Shown: piece by piece, positions 34,417 to 43,285 of the stretch
How positions within the stretch are numbered: position 1 is the stretch's first letter
Layout of the letters: each line of letters starts with the position of its first letter
Assembly (NCBI RefSeq): GCF_003076475.1
Contig: NZ_CP020919.1
Span: forward strand, 3,844,001 to 3,908,000
Direction: 5' to 3'
Origin: Flavobacterium kingsejongi
Lineage (GTDB): Bacteria; Bacteroidota; Bacteroidia; Flavobacteriales; Flavobacteriaceae
DNA length: 64,000 bases
The notes under the pieces: generated by a model
The model's database searches: none
The model's input: the letters and a program-made list of their open reading frames with translations, nothing else
What the model was told of the DNA's origin: nothing
Program-made: the position numbers and the translations under genes

Positions 34417-36189
34417 ATGAACAAAACAGTAAATATCAACTTAGGAGGAATTTTCTTTCACATAGATGAAGATGCCTATCAAAAATTAACTCGTTATTTT
34501 GATGCTATAAAACGCTCGCTGTCCAACTCCAATGGCCAGGAAGAGATAATGAATGATATTGAAATCCGTATTTCTGAACTATTAACTGAACGACTCGGTA
34601 GTGACAAACAAGTCGTGAGCAGCAAAAATGTTGACGAGGTAATCAGTATTATGGGACAACCGGAAGATTATCGCCTGGATGATGAAGCAGAGACCAATGG
34701 TACTACTTCTTCCTTTACAAAAACAGCAAAAAAACTATACCGCGATAAAGAGAAAGCCTTAGTTGGCGGTGTACTTTCTGGTTTAGGCCATTATTTTGGA
34801 ATTGATAAAGTTTGGCTGCGCATCTTGTTCCTGGTGCTGGTATTTTTTTACGGAACAGGGATATTAGTATATATCGTGCTTTGGATTGTTATGCCGGAAG
34901 CGGTAACCACCTCTGAAAAACTCGAAATGACCGGAGAGCCAGTCAATATTTCCAACATTGAAAAAAAGGTGCGGGAAGAATTTGAAAATATTTCCGGAAA
35001 AATAAAAGGAGCCGATTACGATGCTTTAGGACGAAATGCTAAAACAGGTGCCGAAAGAGCGGTTTCAAACTTAGGTACTATTATCGTATCCATCTTTAAG
35101 GTTTTTGCCAAAGTCATTGGTGCATTTTTAGTAGTTATTGCAGCTTCCATGCTGGCCGGTCTTGTCATCAGCCTGTTTACCCTTGGATCAACTTCATTCC
35201 TGCACATGCCGTGGCTTGAAACTATAGAAACCATGAATTATAGCGGATTGCCTTTATGGTGTCTTCTACTATTGTTTTTCTTTGCTATTGGAATTCCATT
35301 TTTCTTCCTATTCATTTTGGGATTGAAATTACTAATCACCAATATGAAATCGCTGGGAAACATCGTGAAATATACCCTACTGGCGATATGGCTGATTACT
35401 GTTGGTTTATTAATTGCTTTCGGTATCCAACAAGCTGCAGAAATTGGTTCTGAGGGAAAAACAGTTGAGAAGAAAGAAATTAACATTACCCGTAAAGACA
35501 CACTTTTTGTAAAATTCCGCTATAGTGATTTCTATGCTAAAAATTTTGATTACAATGAGGAGTTTATTTTCTCACAGGATTCTGCTGGAAAAAGTGTGAT
35601 CTATTCCAACAATGTAGAATTGCATTTTATGAATACCGATGAGGCAAATCCTTACATTCAAATAGAAAAAACCGGTCATGGTAAATCTTTGGACGATGCT
35701 AAGAAAAGAGCGGACAATATTACCTACCACTATAGCATCAATGGCAATCGTTTAGTTTTGGATAACTTTCTGCTGACAGATATTAAGAACAAATACCGCA
35801 AGCAACAGGTAAAAATATTCTTATACCTTCCTACCGGAATGATCTTGGCACCTGATTCCTCTGTAGATCGCTACACCAGTACCCGTTATTCAAACCTGTA
35901 TCTGAATGGCTATAATGAAAATGAAGATCCAACTCCAGTATACATGGTAAAAAAAGATCAATTAAAATGCCTGAATTGCCCGAATGAAGAAGAGCCGGAA
36001 GACTTATCTTCCTTTGAAGTACTAAATCCCGAAGAAACAGAACCAGAACCTATCGATACGGTCACTTCAAAATCAATCACGATCAGTGAAAATGGTGTTA
36101 TCGTGAAAGACGGTAACAGGACAAAATCAAACAAACGAATTGATCGATTAGAAATCAGTAAAGACGGTGTTATTATTAAAACGAAATAA
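34417..36189 (+). CDS. PspC domain membrane protein
   Basis: The 590-residue protein starts with a soluble N-terminal region (about 1-100: MNKTVNINLGGIFFHIDEDA). The PspC domain (about 108-170) shows KKLYRDKEKALVGGVLSGLGHYFGID and WLRILFLVLVFFYGTGILVYI. Several further membrane helices lie around 220-360, and a long beta-rich extracytoplasmic region follows. PspC is the membrane sensor of the phage-shock response in proteobacteria. Here there is no PspA/B; the coupling with PadR and GIN-domain proteins suggests a Bacteroidota-type envelope-stress module. The stop is 3 nt before the next GIN gene. Confidence 0.9.
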   Translation: MNKTVNINLGGIFFHIDEDAYQKLTRYFDAIKRSLSNSNGQEEIMNDIEIRISELLTERLGSDKQVVSSKNVDEVISIMGQPEDYRLDDEAETNGTTSSFTKTAKKLYRDKEKALVGGVLSGLGHYFGIDKVWLRILFLVLVFFYGTGILVYIVLWIVMPEAVTTSEKLEMTGEPVNISNIEKKVREEFENISGKIKGADYDALGRNAKTGAERAVSNLGTIIVSIFKVFAKVIGAFLVVIAASMLAGLVISLFTLGSTSFLHMPWLETIETMNYSGLPLWCLLLLFFFAIGIPFFFLFILGLKLLITNMKSLGNIVKYTLLAIWLITVGLLIAFGIQQAAEIGSEGKTVEKKEINITRKDTLFVKFRYSDFYAKNFDYNEEFIFSQDSAGKSVIYSNNVELHFMNTDEANPYIQIEKTGHGKSLDDAKKRADNITYHYSINGNRLVLDNFLLTDIKNKYRKQQVKIFLYLPTGMILAPDSSVDRYTSTRYSNLYLNGYNENEDPTPVYMVKKDQLKCLNCPNEEEPEDLSSFEVLNPEETEPEPIDTVTSKSITISENGVIVKDGNRTKSNKRIDRLEISKDGVIIKTK

Positions 36190-36192
36190 ATC

Positions 36193-36924
36193 ATGGCTAC
36201 AAATAAAAATAAACTGATCCAATTCCTGATGCTTACCCTTGTGATATTCGGATTCACAAGCTGCCATAATCGTATTGAAGGCACACAGGGAAATGGCAAT
36301 GTCACCACCCAGGAAAGACCAGCCACAACCCCTTTCAGCAATATTGAAGCGGGGAATGGTATCGAAGTATATGTAGAACAAGCGGACAAACACGCTATAG
36401 CTGTTGAAGCCGATGACAATATCATGCCATTTATCAAAACGGAAATTGAAGGGAACACTTTAAAAATTTATTCGGAAGGCAGCTATAGTGCAACCAGAAC
36501 AATAGTAACGGTAAGACTCCCTGAAATCAATACCTTGGCCAGTAGGAGTGCTTGCCATATTTCTACAATTAACACAATACGTGGTGAACAACTTATCCTG
36601 AAATCCGATGGCGGCAGCCAAATCAATGCTAAGGTTGAATATGACAATATTCTTTTAGATGTGAGTGGTGGCAGTAGTGTCCTCGTTAGTGGTAAAGCAT
36701 TACAATTATCGACGGAGGCTACCAGTGGCAGCCAGGTTAATGCTGGTGGGCTATTGGTGAATGACGTAGTCGCCAAAGGTTCCAGCGGCAGTTCTACAGA
36801 AATCCATCCTATCGTCAATTTAACTGCAGAGGCCTCCAGTGCGAGTTCCATCAACTACTACGGATCACCAAAACACATCAGCAAATCGGTATCTTCCGGA
36901 GCCAGTATCAGTCAACAAAATTAA
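36193..36924 (+). CDS. Head GIN domain (DUF2807) lipoprotein 2
   Basis: The 243-residue protein begins with a basic leader and lipoprotein signal, LTLVIFGFTSC, with the lipidated cysteine near residue 24. The rest is a DUF2807 beta-helix: NGIEVYVEQADKHAIAVEAD, then Ser/Gly-rich rungs like SGGSSVLVSGKALQLSTEAT. It ends with the typical SSINYYGSPKHISKSVSSGA. It is the last gene of the PadR operon and probably a surface or periplasmic component acting with PspC. Confidence 0.9.
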   Translation: MATNKNKLIQFLMLTLVIFGFTSCHNRIEGTQGNGNVTTQERPATTPFSNIEAGNGIEVYVEQADKHAIAVEADDNIMPFIKTEIEGNTLKIYSEGSYSATRTIVTVRLPEINTLASRSACHISTINTIRGEQLILKSDGGSQINAKVEYDNILLDVSGGSSVLVSGKALQLSTEATSGSQVNAGGLLVNDVVAKGSSGSSTEIHPIVNLTAEASSASSINYYGSPKHISKSVSSGASISQQN

Positions 36925-36930
36925 AACTCC

Positions 36931-36963
36931 ATCCCGATATGATCCATATCGGGATTTTTTTTT
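36931..36963 (+). terminator. Terminator of the PadR-PspC-GIN operon
   Basis: A 10-bp stem (ATCCCGATAT/ATATCGGGAT) with a 5-nt loop precedes a T run. Confidence 0.9.
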
Positions 36964-37001
36964 GCAGTTATATAAGGGGATGGTATTCCTCTGCTAAAAA
37001 C

Positions 37002-37032
37002 TTTGCGGACTATTATGTTACCTTTATATTTG
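37002..37032 (+). promoter_or_regulatory. Predicted promoter of the third GIN gene
   Basis: TTTG at 37002-37005, a 19-nt spacer and TATATTTG at 37025-37032 match the Bacteroidota consensus (TTTG-N19-TAnnTTTG) exactly. The ATG lies 25 nt further on. Confidence 0.8.
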
Positions 37033-37057
37033 CAGAAATATTTTTTTACAACAGATC

Positions 37058-37891
37058 ATGAAAAACAACATCATTTTGCTTTTAGCTGTTTTTGCCACTT
37101 CATTCACCTTTGGACAGTCAAAAGAGAAAATTAAAGGCATAAAAACAGTCACAATCGAATCCAAAAAAACCGAAGATTTTACCCAGATCCTGGTCGAAGA
37201 TAATTTAGAAATCTTTTTAGTAAAAGGAGAGCAATGTGCCCTTGAAGTAGAAACGGATGAAAACCTTCATGAAGTAATCCAGTTTGAGAACAATGGTGGC
37301 AGCCTGAGAATATTCACTTCGAAAGATGTGACACGGGCCAAAAAACTCAATATCCGTGTCACCTATACCGATAGCCTGAAAACGGTTACCATGAAAAATC
37401 AATCGGTATTAAATGCCTTATCTGAAATTCAGCTTCCGGATATCACCATTAACAATATGGACAATTCAAAATCTTTTATGAATGTGAACGCGGCAAAATT
37501 CAAATTAACTGCAAATGATAAAACCCGCATTGAGTTGAATTTAAAGTCTGAAAACGCTACTGTCGAACTCAGCAAGAATGCACAATTGAAAGCTTTGATT
37601 GCAGCGAATACCTTTAAATTAGATATGTACCAAAAAACTACTGCGACTATTGAAGGTGATGTTTCTGAATTAAAACTCCGCCTGGATAACAATTCCATCT
37701 TAACCGGGAAAAACCTGATCGCGAACATTGGTGATATTGTAGTAGAGCAATATGCTAATTGTACTCTTTTTGTGAATCAAAACCTGAGTATTGATGCTTC
37801 TGGAAAAGCCGAAATCAACCTGTATGGTGCCCCAAAAGTAGAAATGAAAAACTTTGCCGGGAGTGCTACTTTATTCAAAAGAGAAAAATAG
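37058..37891 (+). CDS. GIN domain (DUF2807) secreted protein 3
   Basis: The 277-residue protein has a signal peptide (MKNNIILLLAVFATSFTFGQ) and a DUF2807-like beta-helix: EDNLEIFLVKGEQCALEVET, then repeating rungs of about 20 residues, ending INLYGAPKVEMKNFAGSATL. It has its own promoter and terminator, so it is transcribed apart from the two preceding GIN genes, of which it is a diverged paralogue. Confidence 0.85.
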   Translation: MKNNIILLLAVFATSFTFGQSKEKIKGIKTVTIESKKTEDFTQILVEDNLEIFLVKGEQCALEVETDENLHEVIQFENNGGSLRIFTSKDVTRAKKLNIRVTYTDSLKTVTMKNQSVLNALSEIQLPDITINNMDNSKSFMNVNAAKFKLTANDKTRIELNLKSENATVELSKNAQLKALIAANTFKLDMYQKTTATIEGDVSELKLRLDNNSILTGKNLIANIGDIVVEQYANCTLFVNQNLSIDASGKAEINLYGAPKVEMKNFAGSATLFKREK

Positions 37892-37905
37892 CACAAGTTC
37901 CCCTA

Positions 37906-37946
37906 AAAAGAAGCGGGCATAATCAGTGATTATGCCCGCTTCTTTT
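37906..37946. terminator. Long bidirectional terminator
   Basis: A nearly perfect 20-bp inverted repeat with arms starting AAAAGAAGCGGGCATAATCA lies between the convergent GIN and trxB genes. Confidence 0.9.
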
Positions 37947-37964
37947 ATATACAGTAATACTTCT

Positions 37965-38912
37965 TTATTCCAAAGTAGACAGGTAACGTTCTGCATCCAG
38001 AGCGGCCATACAGCCTGAACCAGCAGCAGTAATCGCCTGACGGTAATCTTTATCCTGGACATCCCCGGAAGCAAAAACGCCCGGTAAATTGGTTTTTGTA
38101 GATTTCGCCTCTGTAATCAGGTATCCGGTTTCATCCATCTCCAATTGTCCTTTGAAGATATCGGTATTCGGTTTGTGCCCAATGGCTACAAATAATCCTG
38201 TAATCGCGATATCGGTCAGTTCCTTGGTCTCGTTATTGATCATGCGCAGTCCTTCCACCACAGTATCACCTAAAACCTCGGCTACTTCTGTATTGTACAA
38301 CACTGTAATATTCGGTGTTTTTGCAACACGGTGCTGCATGGCTTTTGAGGCCCGCATCTCTCCTTTTCGCACTAACATCGTAACATTCTTACAGATATTT
38401 GCCAAATAGGTTGCTTCTTCAGCTGCAGTATCTCCTGCTCCTACAATGGCAACATCCTGGTTTCTATAGAAAAATCCATCACAAACGGCACAGGCAGAAA
38501 CACCACCACCGCGTAATTTTTGCTCACTTGGCAATCCAAGATATTTGGCTGTAGCACCTGTCGAAATAATAATCGTTTGTGCGTGTATTTCTTTTTTGCC
38601 ATCTACAGTCACTTTATGAATACCACCAGCAGTAGTACTAAAATCAACTGCAGTCACCAATCCGATTCGTACTTCGGTACCAAAACGTTCCGCCTGCTGT
38701 TGCAGTTGTACCATCATGGTCGGTCCGTCGATCCCTTCTGGATATCCAGGAAAATTGTCTACTTCGGTAGTAGTTGTCAATTGTCCTCCTGGTTCCATCC
38801 CGGTATACATTACAGGTTTCATATCAGCACGTGCTGCATAAATTGCTGCAGTATATCCTGCAGGCCCGGAACCTATAATAAGGCATTTTATTTGTTCAAT
38901 AGTATCAGACAT
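37965..38912 (-). CDS. trxB: Thioredoxin-disulfide reductase
   Basis: The 315-residue flavoprotein has the FAD motif GSGPAGYTAAIYAARA (14-29), the redox-active CAVC motif (141-144), the NADPH motif VGAGDTAAEE and the C-terminal FAD motif VFASGDVQDKDYRQA. It reduces thioredoxin with NADPH in the cytoplasm. Length and motifs are those of a normal enzyme. No thioredoxin gene is adjacent. Confidence 0.97.
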   Translation of the reverse strand: MSDTIEQIKCLIIGSGPAGYTAAIYAARADMKPVMYTGMEPGGQLTTTTEVDNFPGYPEGIDGPTMMVQLQQQAERFGTEVRIGLVTAVDFSTTAGGIHKVTVDGKKEIHAQTIIISTGATAKYLGLPSEQKLRGGGVSACAVCDGFFYRNQDVAIVGAGDTAAEEATYLANICKNVTMLVRKGEMRASKAMQHRVAKTPNITVLYNTEVAEVLGDTVVEGLRMINNETKELTDIAITGLFVAIGHKPNTDIFKGQLEMDETGYLITEAKSTKTNLPGVFASGDVQDKDYRQAITAAGSGCMAALDAERYLSTLE

Positions 38913-39028
38913 AACTTATTTGTTCTAATTTTTGATGGCACAAATGTAAGTTTTAATTAAAAAATTATGGGCATAATCAGATTACTTTTAACTATGTAAA
39001 AATAAAATTACTTTATTTTGAAAATATG

Positions 39029-39059
39029 TTTTGAGATTTGAATAATTCACTTATATTTG
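39029..39059 (+). promoter_or_regulatory. Predicted promoter of tRNA-Pro
   Basis: TTTTG (39029-39033) and TATATTTG (39052-39059) are 18 nt apart, close to the Bacteroidota optimum. The tRNA starts 13 nt after the -7 element. Confidence 0.75.
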
Positions 39060-39071
39060 CACTCACGTTTA

Positions 39072-39146
39072 CGGGGTGTAGCGTAGCCCGGTTATCGCGC
39101 CTGCTTTGGGAGCAGGAGGCCGCAGGTTCGAATCCTGCCACCCCGA
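39072..39146 (+). tRNA. tRNA-Pro (anticodon TGG)
   Basis: A 75-nt cloverleaf: acceptor CGGGGTG pairs with CACCCCG, anticodon stem CCTGC/GCAGG closes the loop TTTGGGA with anticodon TGG (39107-39109), and the T arm contains GGTTCGAATCC. CCA is not encoded. A tyrosine recombinase gene starts 300 bp downstream, so the 3' end of this tRNA is the likely integration site of the following island. Confidence 0.97.
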
Positions 39147-39170
39147 CTAAAGAGCCTTTCAAAGGCAGTC

Positions 39171-39206
39171 AAAACCCCTTAAATCCAATGATTTAAGGGG
39201 TTTTTC
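39171..39206 (+). terminator. Terminator after tRNA-Pro
   Basis: The 14-bp stem AAAACCCCTTAAAT/ATTTAAGGGGTTTT with CCAATG loop precedes a T-rich stretch. Confidence 0.85.
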
Positions 39207-39446
39207 TTTTTATTCAACTCCAAAATATTCAAGTTGTATCAAAGTAAATGGGACCTATTCGGCTACCCCTTTTCTTTTTTTACCTTGCAGGTCCCAAAAA
39301 TCATTTTAATACCATCGTTTTCAGTCTCTTGTACTCAAATTTTAACATTTGATGCATCTCGAATACGCGTTTTTATTTGATCATAAAATCAGCTGTATTG
39401 AGACCATTTAATGTGCAAATCTTTTGAAACATTAAATTTTTGAGAT
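39207..39446. other. Intergenic region between tRNA-Pro terminator and integrase
   Basis: No gene is visible. This stretch should hold the integrase promoter and the left attachment region of the island. A repeat of the tRNA 3' end was not found here. Confidence 0.4.
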
Positions 39447-40682
39447 ATGAAAACAGCAAGCACTACATTCGGGGTACTTTTTTACCTTAAGACACAAAAA
39501 ACTTCGGCACAGGGTTCGGCTCCTATCTGTGCCCGAGTAACAGTAAATGGGAAACGGACCGAGATTTCGGTAAAGCGATCGGTTAATGCAAGTGAATGGG
39601 ATGAAAGAAAGGGAATGACAAAGGGAAACCGTAAAGAGACAGCTGAACTTAACATGTTCATAAACCAATTCAAGGCAAAAATCATAAATGCGTACCAGCA
39701 GATGGTTCTGACCGACGCCGCGATAGATGGGCCTGCAATTCGAGACCGGGTTTTAGGCACAGACCACCTCGCTCCAACATTAGTTGCACTGATGGAGTAT
39801 CACAATGAGCAGCAGCTGCACAAACTCGCTCCCGGAACAATGAAAAATTACTACACCACACAGCGGTATGTAAAAGCATTCCTAAAGGAGAAACTGTATA
39901 GAAATGACATTGCCCTTTCCCAGCTGAAGTACAAGTTTATTCTAGATTTTGAACGCTACCTATTTAATTATGTTCCCAAGGACCACCAAAAGCCACTCAA
40001 CAACAACGGCATAATGAAGCATATTGAAAGGCTGCGCAAAATGATAAACATGGCTGTCCAGCTGGATTGGCTTGCCAAAGACCCTTTTGCCAGCTTTAAG
40101 AAACGTTTCGATAAAGTGGAACGCGAGTCATTGAACAGCGAGGAGCTTGCTGGATTGGCAGACAAAGAGCTGTCTATCGAACGGCTGAGTCATGTTAGGG
40201 ATATGTTTCTTTTCAGCTGCTATACTGGTCTTGCATATATTGACCTCTATGAACTAACCCCCATCAAGGTTATCACAGGTATAGACGGAGGACTTTGGAT
40301 ATCTACAAGCAGGGCAAAAACAGATACTGGCGTACGTGTACCGCTGCTGCCACAGGCAATAGAATTGATGGAGAAATATAGAGATAATCCGAGGGCTCTA
40401 AATAACGGTACAGTCTTCCCTGTAATTTCAAATCAGCGAATGAATGGCTACTTGAAAGAGGTTGCTGACATTTGTGGGATAAGCAAGACGTTGACATTCC
40501 ATATAGCACGTCATACTTTTGCGACTACTGTTACTCTGAGTAATGGGGTACCAATAGAAAGCGTCTCGAAAATGCTCGGCCATACCAGTATCCGGACTAC
40601 TCAGATATATGCAAAGGTTGTAGAGTCTAAGCTTAGTGAAGATATGTATAATCTTAAACAACGAATGTCTGCTGATGCATAA
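39447..40682 (+). CDS. Tyrosine recombinase (Bacteroidota element integrase)
   Basis: The 411-residue protein has an Arm-type N-terminal domain (about 1-90: STTFGVLFYLKTQKTSAQG), a SAM-like core-binding domain (about 110-210) and a catalytic domain. Catalytic residues are visible as R (near FSCYTGLAYIDLYELTP), HIARHTFATT with H-x-x-R, LGHTSIRTTQIYAK with the H and the nucleophile Tyr in QIYAKV. It belongs to the phage-integrase SAM-like family common on Bacteroidota conjugative and genomic-island elements. Sited beside tRNA-Pro, it probably inserted the island there. It is intact and could still be active. Confidence 0.95.
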   Translation: MKTASTTFGVLFYLKTQKTSAQGSAPICARVTVNGKRTEISVKRSVNASEWDERKGMTKGNRKETAELNMFINQFKAKIINAYQQMVLTDAAIDGPAIRDRVLGTDHLAPTLVALMEYHNEQQLHKLAPGTMKNYYTTQRYVKAFLKEKLYRNDIALSQLKYKFILDFERYLFNYVPKDHQKPLNNNGIMKHIERLRKMINMAVQLDWLAKDPFASFKKRFDKVERESLNSEELAGLADKELSIERLSHVRDMFLFSCYTGLAYIDLYELTPIKVITGIDGGLWISTSRAKTDTGVRVPLLPQAIELMEKYRDNPRALNNGTVFPVISNQRMNGYLKEVADICGISKTLTFHIARHTFATTVTLSNGVPIESVSKMLGHTSIRTTQIYAKVVESKLSEDMYNLKQRMSADA

Positions 40683-40707
40683 GACAATCAAAAAAAGATA
40701 GTAATTT

Positions 40708-40740
40708 AAAAGGTGGTCGATATAGACCACCTTTTGTTTA
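40708..40740 (+). terminator. Terminator after the integrase gene
   Basis: The stem AAAGGTGGTC/GACCACCTTT with a 6-nt loop precedes a T-rich run. Confidence 0.75.
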
Positions 40741-40894
40741 TATGATAACAACGCATTTTTCTGGTAAAAGAGAGCCACAATCAGCCAAACATCGACAGTT
40801 TATTATTTTATACCCCTGATGAGTTTACTTTGTAATGGTTTGTAAAAACTACCAAAAGCTAAGTTAGATATTGTTCAATGTAAAAGTGAGAATT

Positions 40895-41173
40895 ATGAAT
40901 GTGGATCTTATTACTAGGGATGACCTTGATAAATTTAAAAAAGAACTGTTAGAAGAAATTAGGAGATACCAGCAATATCCGCGTAAACCAGGCGAGGAAA
41001 CGCGGGTATGGCTCAAAAGTTATGAAGTTCGTAAACTTCTAAGTATTTCAGCAGGGACATTGCAAAACCTACGAATAAATGGCACCCTTCCTTATAATAA
41101 AATTGGTGGACTTATGTACTATCGCTATGAAGATATTCAAAAACTTATGGATGGGGACAATAAAATTAAGTAA
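40895..41173 (+). CDS. Excisionase-like helix-turn-helix protein (HTH_17/MerR type)
   Basis: The 92-residue protein has an N-terminal helical region (ITRDDLDKFKKELLEEIRRY) and a winged HTH reading VWLKSYEVRKLLSISAGTLQNLRINGTLPYNKIGGLMYYRYEDIQ, the pattern of Xis/MerR-like proteins coded next to integrases on Bacteroidota mobile elements. The start at MNVDLIT matches family length; an ATG 8 codons earlier is also possible. It may steer integrase towards excision, or act as a regulator of mobility genes. Confidence 0.8.
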   Translation: MNVDLITRDDLDKFKKELLEEIRRYQQYPRKPGEETRVWLKSYEVRKLLSISAGTLQNLRINGTLPYNKIGGLMYYRYEDIQKLMDGDNKIK

Positions 41174-41231
41174 TCGGATAAAATCTGTCTACTAACAATA
41201 TGAACCTTACTATTAAAACGTTCCCATCATG

Positions 41232-41699
41232 TTATTTTTTTCGGACTCGCAGCATCTGCCCTGTAGGGTACTGCAACTCAAAAGTATATTCTTTCCCTTG
41301 TAATGGTTCCACCTTTTTGTATTTTTTCTTATTGGTGTTTAAGATGTTTAAAATTAGATATGACTGTTCAAACCAAATTTTACCCATTTCGATTTCATAA
41401 TTTATAACTTTCTGCTCGTCTTTCACATATTCGTGATAATCAAATTTTAAGGTTATTGATCCGTCAAATTTTATGATTTCATCATAATCCGTTTGATTCA
41501 TGGATAAGTTTCCCGGGTCATAAGTTAGGTGAATAGTTCTGAAAATATCATTTGCTTTACTCAAAATAATTTCACCACCATGAAGCGTTGTAGCTATATT
41601 TTCATCTACTGTAATAATAAAATTGAATGTTCTTTTTGCATCTTGTGCCAATGCTATTTCACAAAATATACACACCAAAATTAAAATTATTTTTTTCAT
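41232..41699 (-). CDS. Hypothetical exported protein (island cargo)
   Basis: A 155-residue protein with a signal peptide (MKKIILILVCIFCEIALAQ, cleavage after AQ). The mature part is beta-rich with charged patches, for example TTLHGGEIILSKANDIFRTI and GSITLKFDYHEYVKDEQKV. Codons are more AT-rich than in the flanking core genes. It is not recognised. Its reading direction is opposite to the integrase. It starts 12 nt after the stop of the following lipoprotein gene, so the two form a bicistronic unit. Confidence 0.7.
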   Translation of the reverse strand: MKKIILILVCIFCEIALAQDAKRTFNFIITVDENIATTLHGGEIILSKANDIFRTIHLTYDPGNLSMNQTDYDEIIKFDGSITLKFDYHEYVKDEQKVINYEIEMGKIWFEQSYLILNILNTNKKKYKKVEPLQGKEYTFELQYPTGQMLRVRKK

Positions 41700-41711
41700 G
41701 CATTAATTACG

Positions 41712-42332
41712 CTATCGAATATTGAAAACTTTAAATAGAACATTTCTTTTATCATCTGTAACAATATAATTTTCCAGTGCATCTAAATTTTGTTTGTCAT
41801 AATCTGATGCATATTGTTTTTTGTAAAATTTAAGCTGTTCCAGCGCATAATCTTTATCTTTAAAATAATTGTCCAATGCTAGCTTATAAAAAATATTGCT
41901 GGAAGTTGGTTTCTTAATTTTTGCTATTTTAGTATAGACCTCACGTAAGTCTTTATCTGCATCATCATTATTAAGTTTTAGTTTTAGCGCACAACTAAAA
42001 AGCTTAAGTGACGGATCAATTGAATCAATTTTAATCTCGTTTAGCTGATTAAGTGCCTCTTGGTACTTTTGATTATCAACGAAAAATTGTGCTTTGCTAA
42101 ATTTATAATCATTATTAGCTGGATCACAGTTTATACTTTTATTTAGGAAGTATATTGCACTATCATTTTCCATCTTAGATGCTTTTTCAATATACTTGTT
42201 ATAAATAATTTCGCATTCAGGTTTGTCTGTAATTGTTTCCTTTTCCAGATTTTTTTTTGGTTCACTTTTACTTTGACAACTCGAAAGTGATGTTATAAGT
42301 AGCAGTATAATAATATGATGTGCATTTTTCAT
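41712..42332 (-). CDS. Hypothetical TPR-like lipoprotein (island cargo)
   Basis: The 206-residue protein begins MKNAHHIIILLLITSLSSC with a lipidated cysteine at residue 19. It continues with helical pairs such as DSAIYFLNKSINCDPANNDYKF and FFVDNQKYQEALNQLNEI, which look like tetratricopeptide repeats. AT-rich codon use matches the neighbouring island gene. It is the first gene of the two-gene unit. No known family beyond TPR-like can be named; it could be a scaffold or an immunity-type protein but nothing shows this. Confidence 0.7.
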   Translation of the reverse strand: MKNAHHIIILLLITSLSSCQSKSEPKKNLEKETITDKPECEIIYNKYIEKASKMENDSAIYFLNKSINCDPANNDYKFSKAQFFVDNQKYQEALNQLNEIKIDSIDPSLKLFSCALKLKLNNDDADKDLREVYTKIAKIKKPTSSNIFYKLALDNYFKDKDYALEQLKFYKKQYASDYDKQNLDALENYIVTDDKRNVLFKVFNIR

Positions 42333-42435
42333 AGCTTATTTTTATTCCGTATTGCTTCCCTGGATAATTTTCAATAATGTAGTCCATTATATACTTAATG
42401 GAATTAAAGCACTCAATCCTTAATATTGAAGTGGT

Positions 42436-43105
42436 TTAAACTTTTTCCTTTTTAAATTTTTTTGATGCTATTACTATAAATGCTATATAATTGAATCCTT
42501 TCCAAGATTCAGTTGTTGTGTCATATCTATTTAAGATTGACCTAAACCCATCTAACCAGGCATTTGTGCGTTCGATTGTATATCTCTGCTTATAGAGTTG
42601 CTCATCAAAATATTCATCCCTCTCACTATGACCGTTACGTTTGTTAAAACAGATATTAGCTTGAATGTTCTTATCTGAACATGCTTTTCTTAAGTCTTTA
42701 GAGTCAAAACCTGCGTCTGCATTGAGGAACAATCCATCTACAGAAATATTGGCTTGTTCTAATGTTGCTGTAATGTCTTCAAACTGAACCTCAATATTAT
42801 ACAGGTCGTTGTGGTTTCCCGCAAGAGGTTCTGACATTGCTAATGGCAAGCCTTGCCTATCGGTTAGATAGAGTGAATTAGTTGTTTTTCGCTTCTTCCG
42901 ACCTTGATAGTCAACCTGTTCACCGCCTCGGATAGCAGGAGTATGGCTTCCGTCCAAATCCACACTGGAAAGGTCAAGTTTTGAGTGATGACGGCTAAGG
43001 AATTTAATCCAACAAGCTTTCCAGAAACCGCAAAGACTCCACTTGCGATAGTGATAGTAAACAGATTGCCAACTTATAACCTTATTTTCAAAAAGAGCCC
43101 TAATG
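42436..43105 (-). pseudogene. IS5-type DDE transposase truncated by IS21
   Basis: The frame runs from the IS21 edge to a stop near the left side. From the GTG-coded valine at 42961-42963 it reads MDLDGSHTPAIRGGEQVDYQ, but in-frame homologous sequence continues upstream (LFENKVISWQSVYYHYRKW and onward) up to the IS21 end, so the N-terminus has been removed and the gene has lost its start. DDE residues are visible as D in SSVDLDGSHT, D in NADAGFD and E in RYTIERTNAWLDGFR, typical of IS5 (DUF4096-type). The right-hand inverted repeat of this IS cannot be identified. It is inactive as coded. Confidence 0.85.
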
Positions 43106-43112
43106 TGGAAAA

Positions 43113-43203
43113 ACCGGTCAATTTGACCACCTAATTCCGGAGTAAATTGACCACCCGTTCCGGAGCAAACTGACCACCTAATTCCGGAGCAAATTGACCA
43201 CCA
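43113..43203. repeat. Left terminal repeats of IS21
   Basis: Four tandem motifs with the pattern TTCCGGAGCAAATTGACCACC, with small changes (CCGGTCAATTTGACCACC, AGTAAATTGACCACC, AGCAAACTGACCACC), are spaced about 22-24 bp. Confidence 0.9.
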
Positions 43204-43285
43204 AGTTTTGTGGTGAATTAAGTATTAAAAACTATTGATTTTTTCATGTTGTTAGAACCATACATTCGTTAAAAATTTACGGATT

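Noticed and set aside
42436..42963. Complete IS5 transposase of 175 residues
   Set aside because: The apparent start is an internal GTG valine; homologous coding sequence continues in frame up to the IS21 edge, so it is a truncated gene.
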